Below, piece by piece: positions 16,858 to 25,847 of a stretch of 64,000 bases of DNA (position 1 is its first letter; each line of letters begins with the position of its first letter). The position numbers and the translations under genes are program-made. This stretch comes from an uncultured Acidobacteriota bacterium (GTDB lineage: Bacteria; Acidobacteriota; Blastocatellia; Pyrinomonadales; Pyrinomonadaceae). The notes below the pieces were generated by a model. It saw only the letters and a program-made list of their open reading frames with translations, did no database searches and was not told where the DNA came from. The stretch is taken from positions 28,988 to 92,987 of the forward strand of contig CALMAH010000017.1 in the NCBI GenBank assembly GCA_937859595.1, read 5' to 3'.

Positions 16858-18486
16858 ATGAACGTATTTGAAGACCTTATAGAAGAACTAAAGGAAGAGA
16901 ACCTGCTCGAAAGGACCATAACGGAACTTGCGAATGAGGCAGAGCAGGACGACCTTTTTACATCTTCGCCGCCGACATTTGAGAACGGCCAAGCATTTCA
17001 TCAGCTACCCGATCCCGCAGAAGACATACTCAATGAGCCCATACTCGAAGCCTCTCACGAAACGGCCTCCGAAACATCAGCTACCCCATATGTCGAAGCC
17101 GAACCCCAACAGGCAGAGACGGCCCCCGACGTTCCCGAGATAAAGAAACCTCAGAGCCCACGCGAGTTTCTCAGGAAGCGCGCAATGGAAGAGGTTACGA
17201 GCCTTCAAATGGTCGAGCACGTCTTGTCCGGAGTTGAGCGTGAGCATATGCGCAAGGCTCCGGAACCGTTCGACGATCTGGAGGTGAAGAAGGCTCTCCA
17301 CAAATTCCTACAATTGACCGATAACCCCAAGTCACAGGAGTGCTCAGACGCAGAATTTGAGCTTCTTCAGGAAACACAGAAGTGGTATAGCGTGCTCGCG
17401 GAGCGTGATTCGGCGATCTCCCCGGCCAACATCCGCCGGTTTTGCGAAAACTCGCGGCCGGCCCTTAGTTCTCAGGCACTGATAGCGTTGGCTCGTTTCT
17501 ATCGGAACTCGCCGTTTTCGGAAGCGATCCGAGGAAAATTCGATTTTGTTATGACTCGTCTCTTCACTCGCGAGATCGACGACGAAAAGCGTCGGCTGCT
17601 CTTTGAGAGGAGGGACATGGTGGGCCACATCAAGACGCTTTATGACAACTGGTCAAGCATAAGTCTGTTTTCCACCGACGAGAACGAGAGCGATTTCGCA
17701 CAGGCGATCGCAAGACTTCGAGAGTTTGCTGAGGAGGCTGAGGCAGCTCCCGGCCTGGATGAGTTACTAAAGACAAAGATCTTTGACCGGATCCGGGAGT
17801 ACAAGGAAGAACTCGGCGAGATGTTTTTCGTATCGGACGTGCTGGCCGAGGCGATCGATACCAATATCCGTATCGGTAATCGATTCCTGCATTTGGCGGA
17901 TGAGGTTCGATACAACGTGAATCTGGCGAAACTTGAGGAGAAATACGGCACCACGCTGGATCAGCTGGTATCTGACACCACCGGCAAGACGGTCCTCTTT
18001 TCAGAACTGTTCGACACTGCCGAGTTGGATCTCGAAGATGCGGTGCCTGAGCGCGAGTTCAATCGACGAGCGACCGACAATATCGAGGAGCCCGTACGGA
18101 GCCGGATCTCGATTGACATCGCTGGTGTGAACAAATGGCTTTTGGCAGCGACGATCATAGTTGTGATGATAAGTGCGGGGATCTATTTCTGGGCCGATCG
18201 TTACGACCATGAATCAACTGCCGCAGAGGTTGCGGCTACGGTCGAACTCGATGGATCAGACCTTGCGCAATTTCTTGTCGGAGCTCGTTCAACCGAGCAA
18301 ACGCTTTACGGTATGACGCAGCCCTCTTGGGAAACGCTCAGCGAAGCGGAGAAGATGGATTTCCTCAAGCGGGCCGCAGCCTTTGCCGATAAACGTGGTT
18401 TGAAACGTGTGAACCTTCTAAACAAAAAGGGCCGAACCGTTGCATACGCTGTGGGCGACAGGTTTGAGCTTTTGGGTCCGTCATAG
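16858..18486 (+). CDS. Large single-span membrane protein, unrecognised
   Basis: The 542-residue protein starts at ATG 16858 with AGGTG six bases upstream. A frame extension to 16762 overlaps the pilin gene and looks non-coding. The first 100 residues are acidic and Gln/Pro/Ser-rich. A long mostly helical region (about 110-400) follows, containing CSDAEFELLQETQKWYSVL and a possible coiled coil. One transmembrane helix lies at about 425-445 (WLLAATIIVVMISAGIYFW), with a periplasmic tail of about 95 residues. I do not recognise it. Its place behind a pilin gene hints at a pilus or secretion role. Confidence 0.65.
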   Translation: MNVFEDLIEELKEENLLERTITELANEAEQDDLFTSSPPTFENGQAFHQLPDPAEDILNEPILEASHETASETSATPYVEAEPQQAETAPDVPEIKKPQSPREFLRKRAMEEVTSLQMVEHVLSGVEREHMRKAPEPFDDLEVKKALHKFLQLTDNPKSQECSDAEFELLQETQKWYSVLAERDSAISPANIRRFCENSRPALSSQALIALARFYRNSPFSEAIRGKFDFVMTRLFTREIDDEKRRLLFERRDMVGHIKTLYDNWSSISLFSTDENESDFAQAIARLREFAEEAEAAPGLDELLKTKIFDRIREYKEELGEMFFVSDVLAEAIDTNIRIGNRFLHLADEVRYNVNLAKLEEKYGTTLDQLVSDTTGKTVLFSELFDTAELDLEDAVPEREFNRRATDNIEEPVRSRISIDIAGVNKWLLAATIIVVMISAGIYFWADRYDHESTAAEVAATVELDGSDLAQFLVGARSTEQTLYGMTQPSWETLSEAEKMDFLKRAAAFADKRGLKRVNLLNKKGRTVAYAVGDRFELLGPS

Positions 18487-18517
18487 CGACGCAAACAATT
18501 GATTTCCCCCGGGAAAT

Positions 18518-18546
18518 AGGCTGTCTGTCCAGGACGGCCTTTTTCT
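18518..18546 (+). terminator. Rho-independent terminator
   Basis: AGGCTGTC (18518-18525) pairs with GACGGCCT (18533-18540) with one G-T pair and a 7-nt loop, then TTTTTC follows. It separates the pilin/membrane-protein unit from lon. Confidence 0.75.
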
Positions 18547-18668
18547 ATTGACTCAGATACGTGCGGCGACAAAGGCAGAAGAATCTAACTCCGGAGAAAA
18601 TTTTAGAATCTGAATCGAAATACACATTTACTCAATCATTGTTCTATACCGGCAGGACAGAAAGGTGT

Positions 18669-18715
18669 TTCGTTGCAAAACGAAGTTAATTTTGCGTAAA
18701 TAGAAAAGTACGCAA
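18669..18715 (+). repeat. Two adjacent inverted repeats upstream of lon
   Basis: The first is TTCGTT-GCAA-AACGAA (18669-18684). The second is TTGCGTA-N10-TACGCAA (18692-18715). Both arms are perfect and both lie within 95 bases of the lon start. They could be operators for a dimeric regulator or hairpins in the lon leader. Neither matches CIRCE (TTAGCACTC-N9-GAGTGCTAA) or HAIR (CTTGAGT-N7-ACTCAAG). Confidence 0.4.
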
Positions 18716-18760
18716 GATCCAAGGTTCATACTGATTCTCACAAAACAGCCCCCGTAACGT

Positions 18761-21184
18761 ATGCAGGAATTTACAGATCAAATGCCCTCGGACATAAAAC
18801 GCTACCCGATGGTGCCGATTCGCGATGTGGTCATCTTTCCCTACACCAAGGTTGCTTTCAAGATCGGCCGTCCGAGCAGTGTAAAGGCACTGGAAGAGGC
18901 GATGACAGGTGAGCGGGACATATTTCTTGCGACACAACACGACGCCACCATTGACGAGCCGAATGCAGACCAGATCTATATGGTTGGGACCCTTGGGCGA
19001 ATTCTGCAAGCCCAGCGACAGGAGAACGGCCAGATAAAGGTCGTTGTGGAGGGGCGAGAACGCGGACAATCGGTGCGAATCGAACAGGACGACGAGGGTA
19101 TGTTCTTCGCGTTTGTCCGACGTGTGCAGTCGGTAGACGAATCCGGATACCGAACCGATGGGTTCCTGCAGAAGATACATTCGCTCGTGGAACAGTTTCT
19201 CCGCGTTTCGCCGGATGCCTATACCGATGCCCTTCACGCAAGTCTTAGGGGCATTTCCGCAGCCCAGATCGCTGATTCGATGGCATCGCATCTGAGGATC
19301 GGGGTAGAGGAAAAACAGCAACTCCTCGAAACGATCTCTGTTTCGGAAAGACTTCAAAAGCTCATCGAAATACTCGAACAGGAAATAGAAAAGCGCCAGC
19401 TTGACCGAACTATCCATGCTCGCACCAAAAAGCAGATGGACAAACATCAGCGCGAGTATTACCTGAATGAACAGATCAAGGCGATACACAAGGAGCTTGG
19501 GCGAAAGGATGAGAAGGCCGAACTCGAAGATCTGAAGAAGAAGATCGACGAGGCCGGTATGACGGAAGAGGCCCGCGAGAAAGCATTGCAGGAACTTTCC
19601 AGATTGGAGGCAATGCCGCCGATGTCCGCTGAGAGCACGGTATCCCGTACCTATCTCGACTGGCTGATAAATGTGCCGTGGACGAAGCGTTCCGATGAGA
19701 TCGAGGACCTGCAGGAAGCTGAAAGGACGCTAAATGAAGACCATTATGGGCTTGAGAAGATCAAAGAAAGGATACTCGAGTTTCTTGCTGTGAGACAGCT
19801 TGTTCGAAATCCTAAGGGAACGATCCTTTGTTTCGTTGGTGCCCCGGGTGTTGGGAAAACATCGCTCGGTAAATCGATCGCGAATGCAACCGGTAGAAAG
19901 TTCATGCGGCTTGCGCTTGGCGGGGTCCATGACGAGGCGGAGATCCGCGGCCATCGCCGAACCTATATCGGCGCGCTGCCCGGGCAGATCGTACAGTTAA
20001 TGAAACGTGCGGGGACTATCAATCCCGTGATACTTCTCGACGAGGTTGACAAGCTCGGCCGAGATTTTCGAGGTGATCCAAGCGCGGCTTTGCTCGAAGT
20101 TCTCGACCCAGAACAGAACAATACCTTTCGTGACCACTATCTTGACGTTGATTACGATCTTTCCAATGTATTTTTTATCGCCACAGCTAATGTTTTGCAC
20201 ACGATCCCTCCTGCACTACAAGACCGCCTAGAGGTGCTCAGCTTGTCCGGCTACACAGAGCGGGAGAAGCTCGAGATCGCCAAGCGTCATTTGATCGAAA
20301 AACAATGCGAAAACTGCGGGATCGACCGTGAGAGAGTTCGATTTACCGACGATGGGATCCTGGAGACCATTCGTCATTACACGCGGGAGGCGGGCGTAAG
20401 AAATCTGGAACGAGAGATCGGATCGTGTCTGAGAAAGATCGCCCGCAAATTCGTTGTGGCCGAATCGAAAGATGATTTTCGCGTCGTGATCGATGCCGAA
20501 AAGGTCAGGGAGCTTTTGGGTACAATTCGGTTTCGCAAGCAGGACATTGCTCGCAAGAGTGAGATCGGGCTTGTAAACGGACTTGCGTGGACCGAGGTCG
20601 GAGGAGACGTTCTGCAGGTAGAGGCGACACTGGTCGCCGGTAAAGGCGAGGTCACGCTAACGGGTAAGCTTGGCGAGGTGATGCAGGAATCTGCCCGGGC
20701 GGCTCTTACATGTGTGCGGTCCCGTGCCGAGCAATTGGGTATCGATCCGAAAGAATTCAGCGAGAAAGACCTTCACATTCATGTGCCTGAGGGTGCGATC
20801 CCAAAAGACGGGCCGAGTGCGGGTATCACAATTGCCACCTCCATGGTCTCTGCTCTTACAAAGCGTCTGTCGCGTCACGATGTCGCTATGACAGGCGAGA
20901 TCACACTCCGGGGCAAAGTGCTTCCGATCGGGGGGGTTAAGGAGAAGCTGCTTGCCGCACACCGGTTCGGTCTCCGGACCGTGATCTTGTCCGCAGAGAA
21001 TGAAAAGGACCTGGCGGACATTCCCGAAGAGGTCCGTGACGAGCTGACCATTCACAAGGTTGAGACCATTGACGAGGTGCTTAAGGTGGCCCTTGATTCG
21101 TCGCCTAACCATACTCCTGCGACGCTGCCCGGCCCTTGGGACGTCCCTGCGGTATCGAGCAACGTCTCCACGTCGGTCGAATAG
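18761..21184 (+). CDS. lon: ATP-dependent protease Lon (LonA type)
   Basis: The 807-residue protein has the full LonA layout. The N-terminal substrate domain starts at [18 protein letters not shown], followed by a coiled-coil linker. The AAA+ module has Walker [14 protein letters not shown] and Walker [12 protein letters not shown]. The S16 protease domain has the catalytic Ser in [12 protein letters not shown] (about residue 685) and the catalytic Lys in [12 protein letters not shown] (about 728). It degrades misfolded and regulatory proteins in the cytoplasm. The length is normal. engB follows 12 bases downstream, so the two are probably an operon, an arrangement also seen in other bacteria. 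Confidence 0.96.
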   Translation: MQEFTDQMPSDIKRYPMVPIRDVVIFPYTKVAFKIGRPSSVKALEEAMTGERDIFLATQHDATIDEPNADQIYMVGTLGRILQAQRQENGQIKVVVEGRERGQSVRIEQDDEGMFFAFVRRVQSVDESGYRTDGFLQKIHSLVEQFLRVSPDAYTDALHASLRGISAAQIADSMASHLRIGVEEKQQLLETISVSERLQKLIEILEQEIEKRQLDRTIHARTKKQMDKHQREYYLNEQIKAIHKELGRKDEKAELEDLKKKIDEAGMTEEAREKALQELSRLEAMPPMSAESTVSRTYLDWLINVPWTKRSDEIEDLQEAERTLNEDHYGLEKIKERILEFLAVRQLVRNPKGTILCFVGAPGVGKTSLGKSIANATGRKFMRLALGGVHDEAEIRGHRRTYIGALPGQIVQLMKRAGTINPVILLDEVDKLGRDFRGDPSAALLEVLDPEQNNTFRDHYLDVDYDLSNVFFIATANVLHTIPPALQDRLEVLSLSGYTEREKLEIAKRHLIEKQCENCGIDRERVRFTDDGILETIRHYTREAGVRNLEREIGSCLRKIARKFVVAESKDDFRVVIDAEKVRELLGTIRFRKQDIARKSEIGLVNGLAWTEVGGDVLQVEATLVAGKGEVTLTGKLGEVMQESARAALTCVRSRAEQLGIDPKEFSEKDLHIHVPEGAIPKDGPSAGITIATSMVSALTKRLSRHDVAMTGEITLRGKVLPIGGVKEKLLAAHRFGLRTVILSAENEKDLADIPEEVRDELTIHKVETIDEVLKVALDSSPNHTPATLPGPWDVPAVSSNVSTSVE

Positions 21185-21196
21185 ACGGTTGCGCAG

Positions 21197-21769
21197 ATGA
21201 AGATCACCTCGGCCGAATTTATAAAGAGCGCCTTCGAACGTTCTCATTGGGTCGAGGGTGGACTGCCGGAAATAGCGTTCCTTGGCCGATCGAATGTTGG
21301 AAAATCTTCGCTTCTTAACGCGCTTCTTGGTCGAAAGGGACTTGCCCGGACCTCAAATACCCCGGGGCGAACGCAGAGCATCAACTTTTTCCTGATCAAC
21401 GGCCGATTCTATTTTGTGGACCTGCCGGGGTATGGATATGCCCGCGTGCCGAAAACGATGCGGGCAGACTGGGGAAAAATGGCCGAAGAATACCTCTCAA
21501 GCAGGGAGGAGCTGGTGCTCGCCGTTCATTTGGTTGATTCTCGGCACCCGCCCGGTCCGCTCGATCTCCAGTTGCATGAGTGGCTGGTTTTCAATAAAAA
21601 ACAACATATTGTTGTTGCAACCAAGTCTGACAAGCCCTCTAAGCGAGATCTGATCAAAAGCATGAAGGAGATCGAGCGGGCGATGCCCGAAAGCGATGTG
21701 TTGGCTTTCTCCTCTAAGACCGGTTTGGGACGTGAAGGCCTCTGGGGAAGGATCGCAAAATTTATTTGA
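21197..21769 (+). CDS. engB: Ribosome-biogenesis GTPase EngB (YihA/YsxC)
   Basis: The 190-residue TRAFAC GTPase acts in assembly of the large ribosomal subunit. The motifs are G1 FLGRSNVGKSSLLNAL, G2 TSNTPGRTQ, G3 DLPGYGYA, G4 TKSDK and G5 FSSKTG, all intact. The size is normal for the family. It lies immediately after lon with 12 bases between, and probably shares its transcript. Confidence 0.95.
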   Translation: MKITSAEFIKSAFERSHWVEGGLPEIAFLGRSNVGKSSLLNALLGRKGLARTSNTPGRTQSINFFLINGRFYFVDLPGYGYARVPKTMRADWGKMAEEYLSSREELVLAVHLVDSRHPPGPLDLQLHEWLVFNKKQHIVVATKSDKPSKRDLIKSMKEIERAMPESDVLAFSSKTGLGREGLWGRIAKFI

Positions 21770-21786
21770 AATCTTGAAAAAAATAT

Positions 21787-21816
21787 TTGCTTTCTCGGCA
21801 TAAATGTAGTAATAAT
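21787..21816 (+). promoter_or_regulatory. Candidate sigma70-type promoter for rho
   Basis: TTGCTT (21787-21792) and AATAAT (21811-21816) are separated by 18 bases and lie in an AT-rich stretch. This would give rho a leader of about 185 nt. The match is moderate, and the site was picked from consensus alone. Confidence 0.3.
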
Positions 21817-21849
21817 TGAACAATCCTTAAAGCTCTAGGGTTTGCGGAA

Positions 21850-21870
21850 GAGCGTTTCGCTCATTTCTTT
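21850..21870 (+). terminator. Hairpin with T-rich tail in the engB-rho gap
   Basis: GAGCG (21850-21854), TTT, CGCTC (21858-21862), then ATTTCTTTT. The stem is short. It could end the lon-engB transcript or, if the promoter at 21787 is real, act inside the rho leader. The remaining sequence to 22008 holds no gene. Confidence 0.35.
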
Positions 21871-22008
21871 TGCATTACTACTTAATAATTCCATACGAAC
21901 CACTCCGCGTTTAATTTTCGATACATGTCCGAGCGGCGCCAGGCCAGGCCATATCTGAACGTTAAAGCGTTGTAACACGATAGCGTGATCCCAAATTGAT
22001 TACACAAA

Positions 22009-23406
22009 ATGGCTACCAAGACAACTACCACCCGGAAAGGTCGTTCGGCGAAATCCGACGAGAACAATGCTGAGGTCGAAAACCCGGCAAACGGCGACGA
22101 GACCACTGAGAAAACAGACCAAAAACCGACCTCAAACGGCGGTCAGGAAGGCGAACTTCTCAATCTTGCCGATCTAAAGGAGATGTCCATCAGTGAACTG
22201 ACGCACATCGCCAAAGAGATGGGCATCGAGGGAGCGTCCGGGCTTAGGAAGCAGGAGCTTATATTTAAGGTCCTCGCCGCCCAGACGGAGAAAAGCGGAC
22301 TCATTTTCTCTGAGGGGGTCCTGGAAACGCTCCCGGATGGTTTCGGGTTTCTAAGAGCACCTGAATACAACTATCTTCCCGGGCCTGACGACATCTACGT
22401 AAGTCCGTCGCAGATCCGGAAATTTGACCTCCGGACCGGTGACACCGTCTCCGGACAGATCAGGCCGCCGAAAGAAGGCGAGCGATATTTTGCACTCATC
22501 AAGGTAGAGGCGATAAATTTTGAGGCTCCGGAGACGTCACGCGAGAAGATCTTCTTTGACAATCTGACTCCGCTTTATCCTGACGAACAGCTCAAGATGG
22601 AGACCACGCCGGATAACATCTCCGCGCGGGTGCTGGATCTGGTCACCCCGATCGGAAAAGGACAACGCGCGTTGATCGTTGCTCCGCCCAGGACGGGTAA
22701 GACAGTTCTTCTTCAAACGATCGCGAATTCGATCACCCAGAACCATCCGGAGGTTACGCTAATCGTGCTGCTTATTGACGAACGGCCCGAAGAGGTCACG
22801 GATATGCAGCGTTCGGTTAACGGAGAAGTGATCTCATCGACATTTGACGAGCCGCCGACCCGCCACGTACAGGTTTCGGACATGGTGATCGAAAAGGCAA
22901 AGCGTCTGGTCGAGCATAAGCGCGATGTGGTTATCCTGCTCGATTCGATCACGAGGCTTGCGCGGGCACACAACGCCGTGGTGCCTCCGTCAGGCAAGAT
23001 CTTGTCGGGCGGTATCGATTCAAATGCTCTGCAGCGGCCAAAACGCTTCTTTGGTGCGGCGAGAAACATCGAAGAAGGCGGTTCGCTGACGATCATCGCA
23101 ACAGCGCTGATAGACACGGGCTCGCGTATGGACGACGTGATCTTTGAGGAATTTAAGGGAACTGGCAACTCCGAGATACACCTTGACCGAAGGCTTTCGG
23201 ACAAGCGCCTCTTCCCGTCGATCGACCTGCAAAGGTCTGGAACCCGCAAAGAGGAGCTTTTGCTCGGCAAGGAAGACCTTAACCGGATCTGGGTTATGCG
23301 CCGCGTGCTCAACCCGCTTTCGCCCGTTGAGCAAATGGAAGTAGTGCTCGAGCGTCTCGGCAAAACAAAGACCAACGCCGAGTTTCTTGCATCGATGCAG
23401 ACCTAA
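22009..23406 (+). CDS. rho: Transcription termination factor Rho
   Basis: The 465-residue hexameric RNA helicase ends transcription at Rho-dependent sites. The first 50 residues are a low-complexity Lys/Thr/Glu-rich extension. The Rho N-terminal helical domain ([17 protein letters not shown]) follows, then the RNA-binding OB fold with [12 protein letters not shown]. The ATPase core has Walker A APPRTGKT (about residues 225-232), [13 protein letters not shown] and the arginine-rich [15 protein letters not shown] region. The length is slightly above E. coli Rho (419) because of the N-terminal extension. The stop is 8 bases before an inverted-repeat element, with no ordinary terminator. Confidence 0.96.
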   Translation: MATKTTTTRKGRSAKSDENNAEVENPANGDETTEKTDQKPTSNGGQEGELLNLADLKEMSISELTHIAKEMGIEGASGLRKQELIFKVLAAQTEKSGLIFSEGVLETLPDGFGFLRAPEYNYLPGPDDIYVSPSQIRKFDLRTGDTVSGQIRPPKEGERYFALIKVEAINFEAPETSREKIFFDNLTPLYPDEQLKMETTPDNISARVLDLVTPIGKGQRALIVAPPRTGKTVLLQTIANSITQNHPEVTLIVLLIDERPEEVTDMQRSVNGEVISSTFDEPPTRHVQVSDMVIEKAKRLVEHKRDVVILLDSITRLARAHNAVVPPSGKILSGGIDSNALQRPKRFFGAARNIEEGGSLTIIATALIDTGSRMDDVIFEEFKGTGNSEIHLDRRLSDKRLFPSIDLQRSGTRKEELLLGKEDLNRIWVMRRVLNPLSPVEQMEVVLERLGKTKTNAEFLASMQT

Positions 23407-23414
23407 GTGAATAG

Positions 23415-23862
23415 AGAACTGAGAGTTGAGAATGGAGAATAGCGGAGCCTCGGATAGAGTGAATCCGTAAAAAGAAAAATCCTTCAGTTTCGCTTTACGC
23501 ATAATACATAATAAAGGTATACAAATTTGTAATAAGCGAGCATAAGGAATTCGTTTTATCCAAACAATTGCTTCGATCGGGAACATCTATCGGGGCGAAT
23601 GTTGCAGAAGCGAATCAGGCCCAATCGAAAACTGAGTTTGTAAGCAAGCTGTCGATAGCTTTGAAGGAAACAGTTGAAACTGAATATTGGCTATCTTTAC
23701 TTCGTGACAGCGAGTACTTGACGGTCATCCAAAGCGAATCAGTTATCAATGACTGTAATGAGCTGAAGGCGATTCTGATCGCCTCGATCAAATCATCGAA
23801 AAGGAGGATCTGAGCCTTTCGGATTCTCCATTTTCATTTCTCAGTTTTCCATTCTCAGTTCT
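23415..23862 (+). mobile_element. IVS-like element: S23-family gene flanked by imperfect inverted repeats
   Basis: A left arm (23415-23440) and a right arm (23823-23862) are inverted relative to each other. The outer ten bases AGAACTGAGA match TCTCAGTTCT exactly, and the inner ATGGAGAAT matches ATTCTCCAT; the right arm has about 14 extra bases. Between them is a decayed S23/four-helix-bundle gene. Intervening sequences in 23S rRNA have the same layout (long terminal stem, S23 ORF). Here the element fills the whole gap between rho and glgA, its right end abutting the glgA ATG. That it is mobile is inferred from the layout only. Confidence 0.5.
23459..23813 (+). pseudogene. Decayed S23 / four-helix-bundle protein (rRNA intervening-sequence type)
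   Basis: From 23516 on, the frame reads KVYKFVISEHKEFVLSKQ, LLRSGTSIGANVAEA and EYWLSLLRDSEYL, the signature of the S23 family. The N-terminus is in two other pieces: KEKSFSFALRII is in a frame shifted by a 7-bp tandem duplication (CATAATA twice, 23500-23513), and a TAA at 23468-23470 lies three codons after a possible GTG start (23459). Removing one CATAATA copy restores a frame of 116 codons to the stop at 23811-23813, which fits the family length. A shorter product from TTG 23568 (81 residues) cannot be excluded but would lack helix 1. Confidence 0.75.
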
Positions 23863-25287
23863 ATGCGTGTTGCCGTTATTTCTGCCGAAGCAGTCCCATA
23901 TTCCAAAACGGGAGGGCTTGGCGACGTTGCCGGTGCCCTGCCAAAGGCATTAAAGGCGGTTGGGGTGGATCCTGTTCTGATAACACCCTGCTATTGGCAG
24001 ACAAAGGGCGAGCATCTGTGGAAGACCGCCATCGACGACCTGAATGTCGATTGGCGCGGCGGCATCTATCCTGCAAAGGCTTTTTACAGCGAGGCAAACG
24101 GTTCTCCTACGTTTCTTATCGACGCCCCGTCACTCTTCCATCGAGATTCAATATACGGCTACAGGGAAGACCACGAACGTTTTGCCTTTTTCAATCATGC
24201 CGCGCTGGTGCTTTTGAAACGGATCGGGGCCGCTCCGGATATAGTTCACCTGAACGACTGGCATTGCGGTTTTGCAGCGGTCGAACTTGCCGCAGCACGC
24301 CGATGGGACAGCTATTGGCAAAACACCCGAACAGTTTTTTCTATCCACAATATGGCCTATCAGGGTGGCTTTGGGCTGGGCGAGCTTTGGAAACTGGGGT
24401 TCGGTTCCGAATTTGCCCGTAATGCTTTTTCGTTTGAGGGCTATGCCTCAGCGATGAAGGCAGGGCTTGAGGTTTCGGACACGCTTTCTACCGTTTCTCG
24501 CAGATATTCGCTGGAGATACAGACCCCGGAAAACGGCTATGGCCTGGAATGGCTGACCAGAAGACGGTCGGACCGGCTTGTCGGAATTACGAATGGAGTT
24601 GATTTCGAGGTGTGGGACCCGGCGACCGACCCTGAACTGCCGGCACATTTTGATATCAACGATCTTAGCGGCAAGGCCGAATGTAAACGCCGATTGCTGG
24701 AAGAATTTTCGCTGCCGATCGATCCGGAACGGCCGATACTTGCCAGTGTAACGAGGCTGACGGCACAAAAGGGCATCGAACTAATGATGCAGGCCGCCGG
24801 GGCAATACTCGATGCCGGGGCATATATGATCTCGCTTGGATCCGGCGAAAAGCACTATGAGGACTTCTGGCAGCGTCTCCGCGATTTTGCACCGCGACAG
24901 GTAGGGATCTACCGAGGCTATAACGAAAGCCTGGCCCACCGGATAGAGGCCGGTGCGGATATGTTTCTGATGCCGTCGAAGTTCGAACCGTGCGGGCTTA
25001 ACCAGATGTACAGCCTGCGATACGGCACGATACCGATAGTCCGGGCTGTCGGCGGGCTGGACGATACTGTAGAGAACTGGGACCCAGTAAACAGAAGCGG
25101 CAACGGCTTCAAATTTGGCCCGTATTCGGCCGGGCCTTTTGTTGAGAGCATCTACGAGGCCCTTTTTGCCTACGCCGATCACGATGCCTGGCGACAGATA
25201 CAACTAAACGGAATGGCCGTGGATAACTCCTGGGAAAACGCCGCACGGAAATACGTGGAGCTTTATAAATGGACGATCTCGACCTGA
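23863..25287 (+). CDS. glgA: Glycogen synthase (GlgA)
   Basis: The 474-residue GT5 glycosyltransferase extends alpha-1,4-glucan from ADP-glucose. The N-terminal KTGGLGDVAGALP motif (Lys15 binds the nucleotide sugar), LNDWHCGF, FSIHNMAYQG, the second-domain SVTRLTAQKG, and C-terminal SKFEPCGLNQMYSLRYG followed by VRAVGGLDDTV are all present. The length is normal. The ATG directly follows the right inverted repeat of the S23 element, so there is no visible Shine-Dalgarno sequence. No other glg gene is in the window. Confidence 0.94.
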   Translation: MRVAVISAEAVPYSKTGGLGDVAGALPKALKAVGVDPVLITPCYWQTKGEHLWKTAIDDLNVDWRGGIYPAKAFYSEANGSPTFLIDAPSLFHRDSIYGYREDHERFAFFNHAALVLLKRIGAAPDIVHLNDWHCGFAAVELAAARRWDSYWQNTRTVFSIHNMAYQGGFGLGELWKLGFGSEFARNAFSFEGYASAMKAGLEVSDTLSTVSRRYSLEIQTPENGYGLEWLTRRRSDRLVGITNGVDFEVWDPATDPELPAHFDINDLSGKAECKRRLLEEFSLPIDPERPILASVTRLTAQKGIELMMQAAGAILDAGAYMISLGSGEKHYEDFWQRLRDFAPRQVGIYRGYNESLAHRIEAGADMFLMPSKFEPCGLNQMYSLRYGTIPIVRAVGGLDDTVENWDPVNRSGNGFKFGPYSAGPFVESIYEALFAYADHDAWRQIQLNGMAVDNSWENAARKYVELYKWTIST

Positions 25288-25841
25288 TAGATCTTCAAAT
25301 TCCGTCTTTTCAAATTGACCAACATATTGGTCTAACGGAGCCAGTGCCTGAAATGGCAGAAGAATTGGCCCGCCTCGTTCAGGCAAATCTGGCCCATTTG
25401 AAGCCATGGATGCCGTGGGCAGTTGATGATTATTCAGCCAAACACGCGCTTGAGTGGATAGAAATGTGCCGTCGTTCATTTGAAGACGATGGGTCGTTCG
25501 GCTGTGTGATAATCTTTGACAAAACCATGATCGGAACTATCGGGGTCCATCATATGGACAAGGTGAATCGTCATGCAGCCATTGGATACTGGATAGACCG
25601 ACATTATCAAGGCAAAGGAATAGTGACCAGGTGTTGTAAGATGATGCTCGATCATCTGTTTGATACGATTGGGCTTAACCGCGTGCAGATCAACTGCAAC
25701 ATTGAAAATGTTCGCAGCCGCGCTATCCCGAGAAAGCTTGGATTTACAGAAGAAGGGACCCTTAGAAAGATCGAGTTTGTAAATGGGGAATTCCGCGATT
25801 GGGTCGTGTATGGATTGCTGAAAAGTGAGCGGCAGGCTTAA
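25269..25841 (+). CDS. GNAT N-acetyltransferase (RimJ/RimL type)
   Basis: The 190-residue protein overlaps the end of glgA by 19 bases. It has the RimJ/RimL layout: HLKPWMPWAVDDYSAKHALEW in the N-terminal half, IGTIGVHHMDKVNRHAAIGY and a GKGIVTRCCKMML acetyl-CoA loop, then VQINCNIENVRSRAIPRKLGF. Such enzymes acetylate the N-terminus of ribosomal or other proteins, or small amines. The true substrate is not evident. It probably shares a transcript with glgA and purA (6 bases downstream). Confidence 0.85.
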   Translation: MDDLDLIDLQIPSFQIDQHIGLTEPVPEMAEELARLVQANLAHLKPWMPWAVDDYSAKHALEWIEMCRRSFEDDGSFGCVIIFDKTMIGTIGVHHMDKVNRHAAIGYWIDRHYQGKGIVTRCCKMMLDHLFDTIGLNRVQINCNIENVRSRAIPRKLGFTEEGTLRKIEFVNGEFRDWVVYGLLKSERQA

Positions 25842-25847
25842 TAATTT

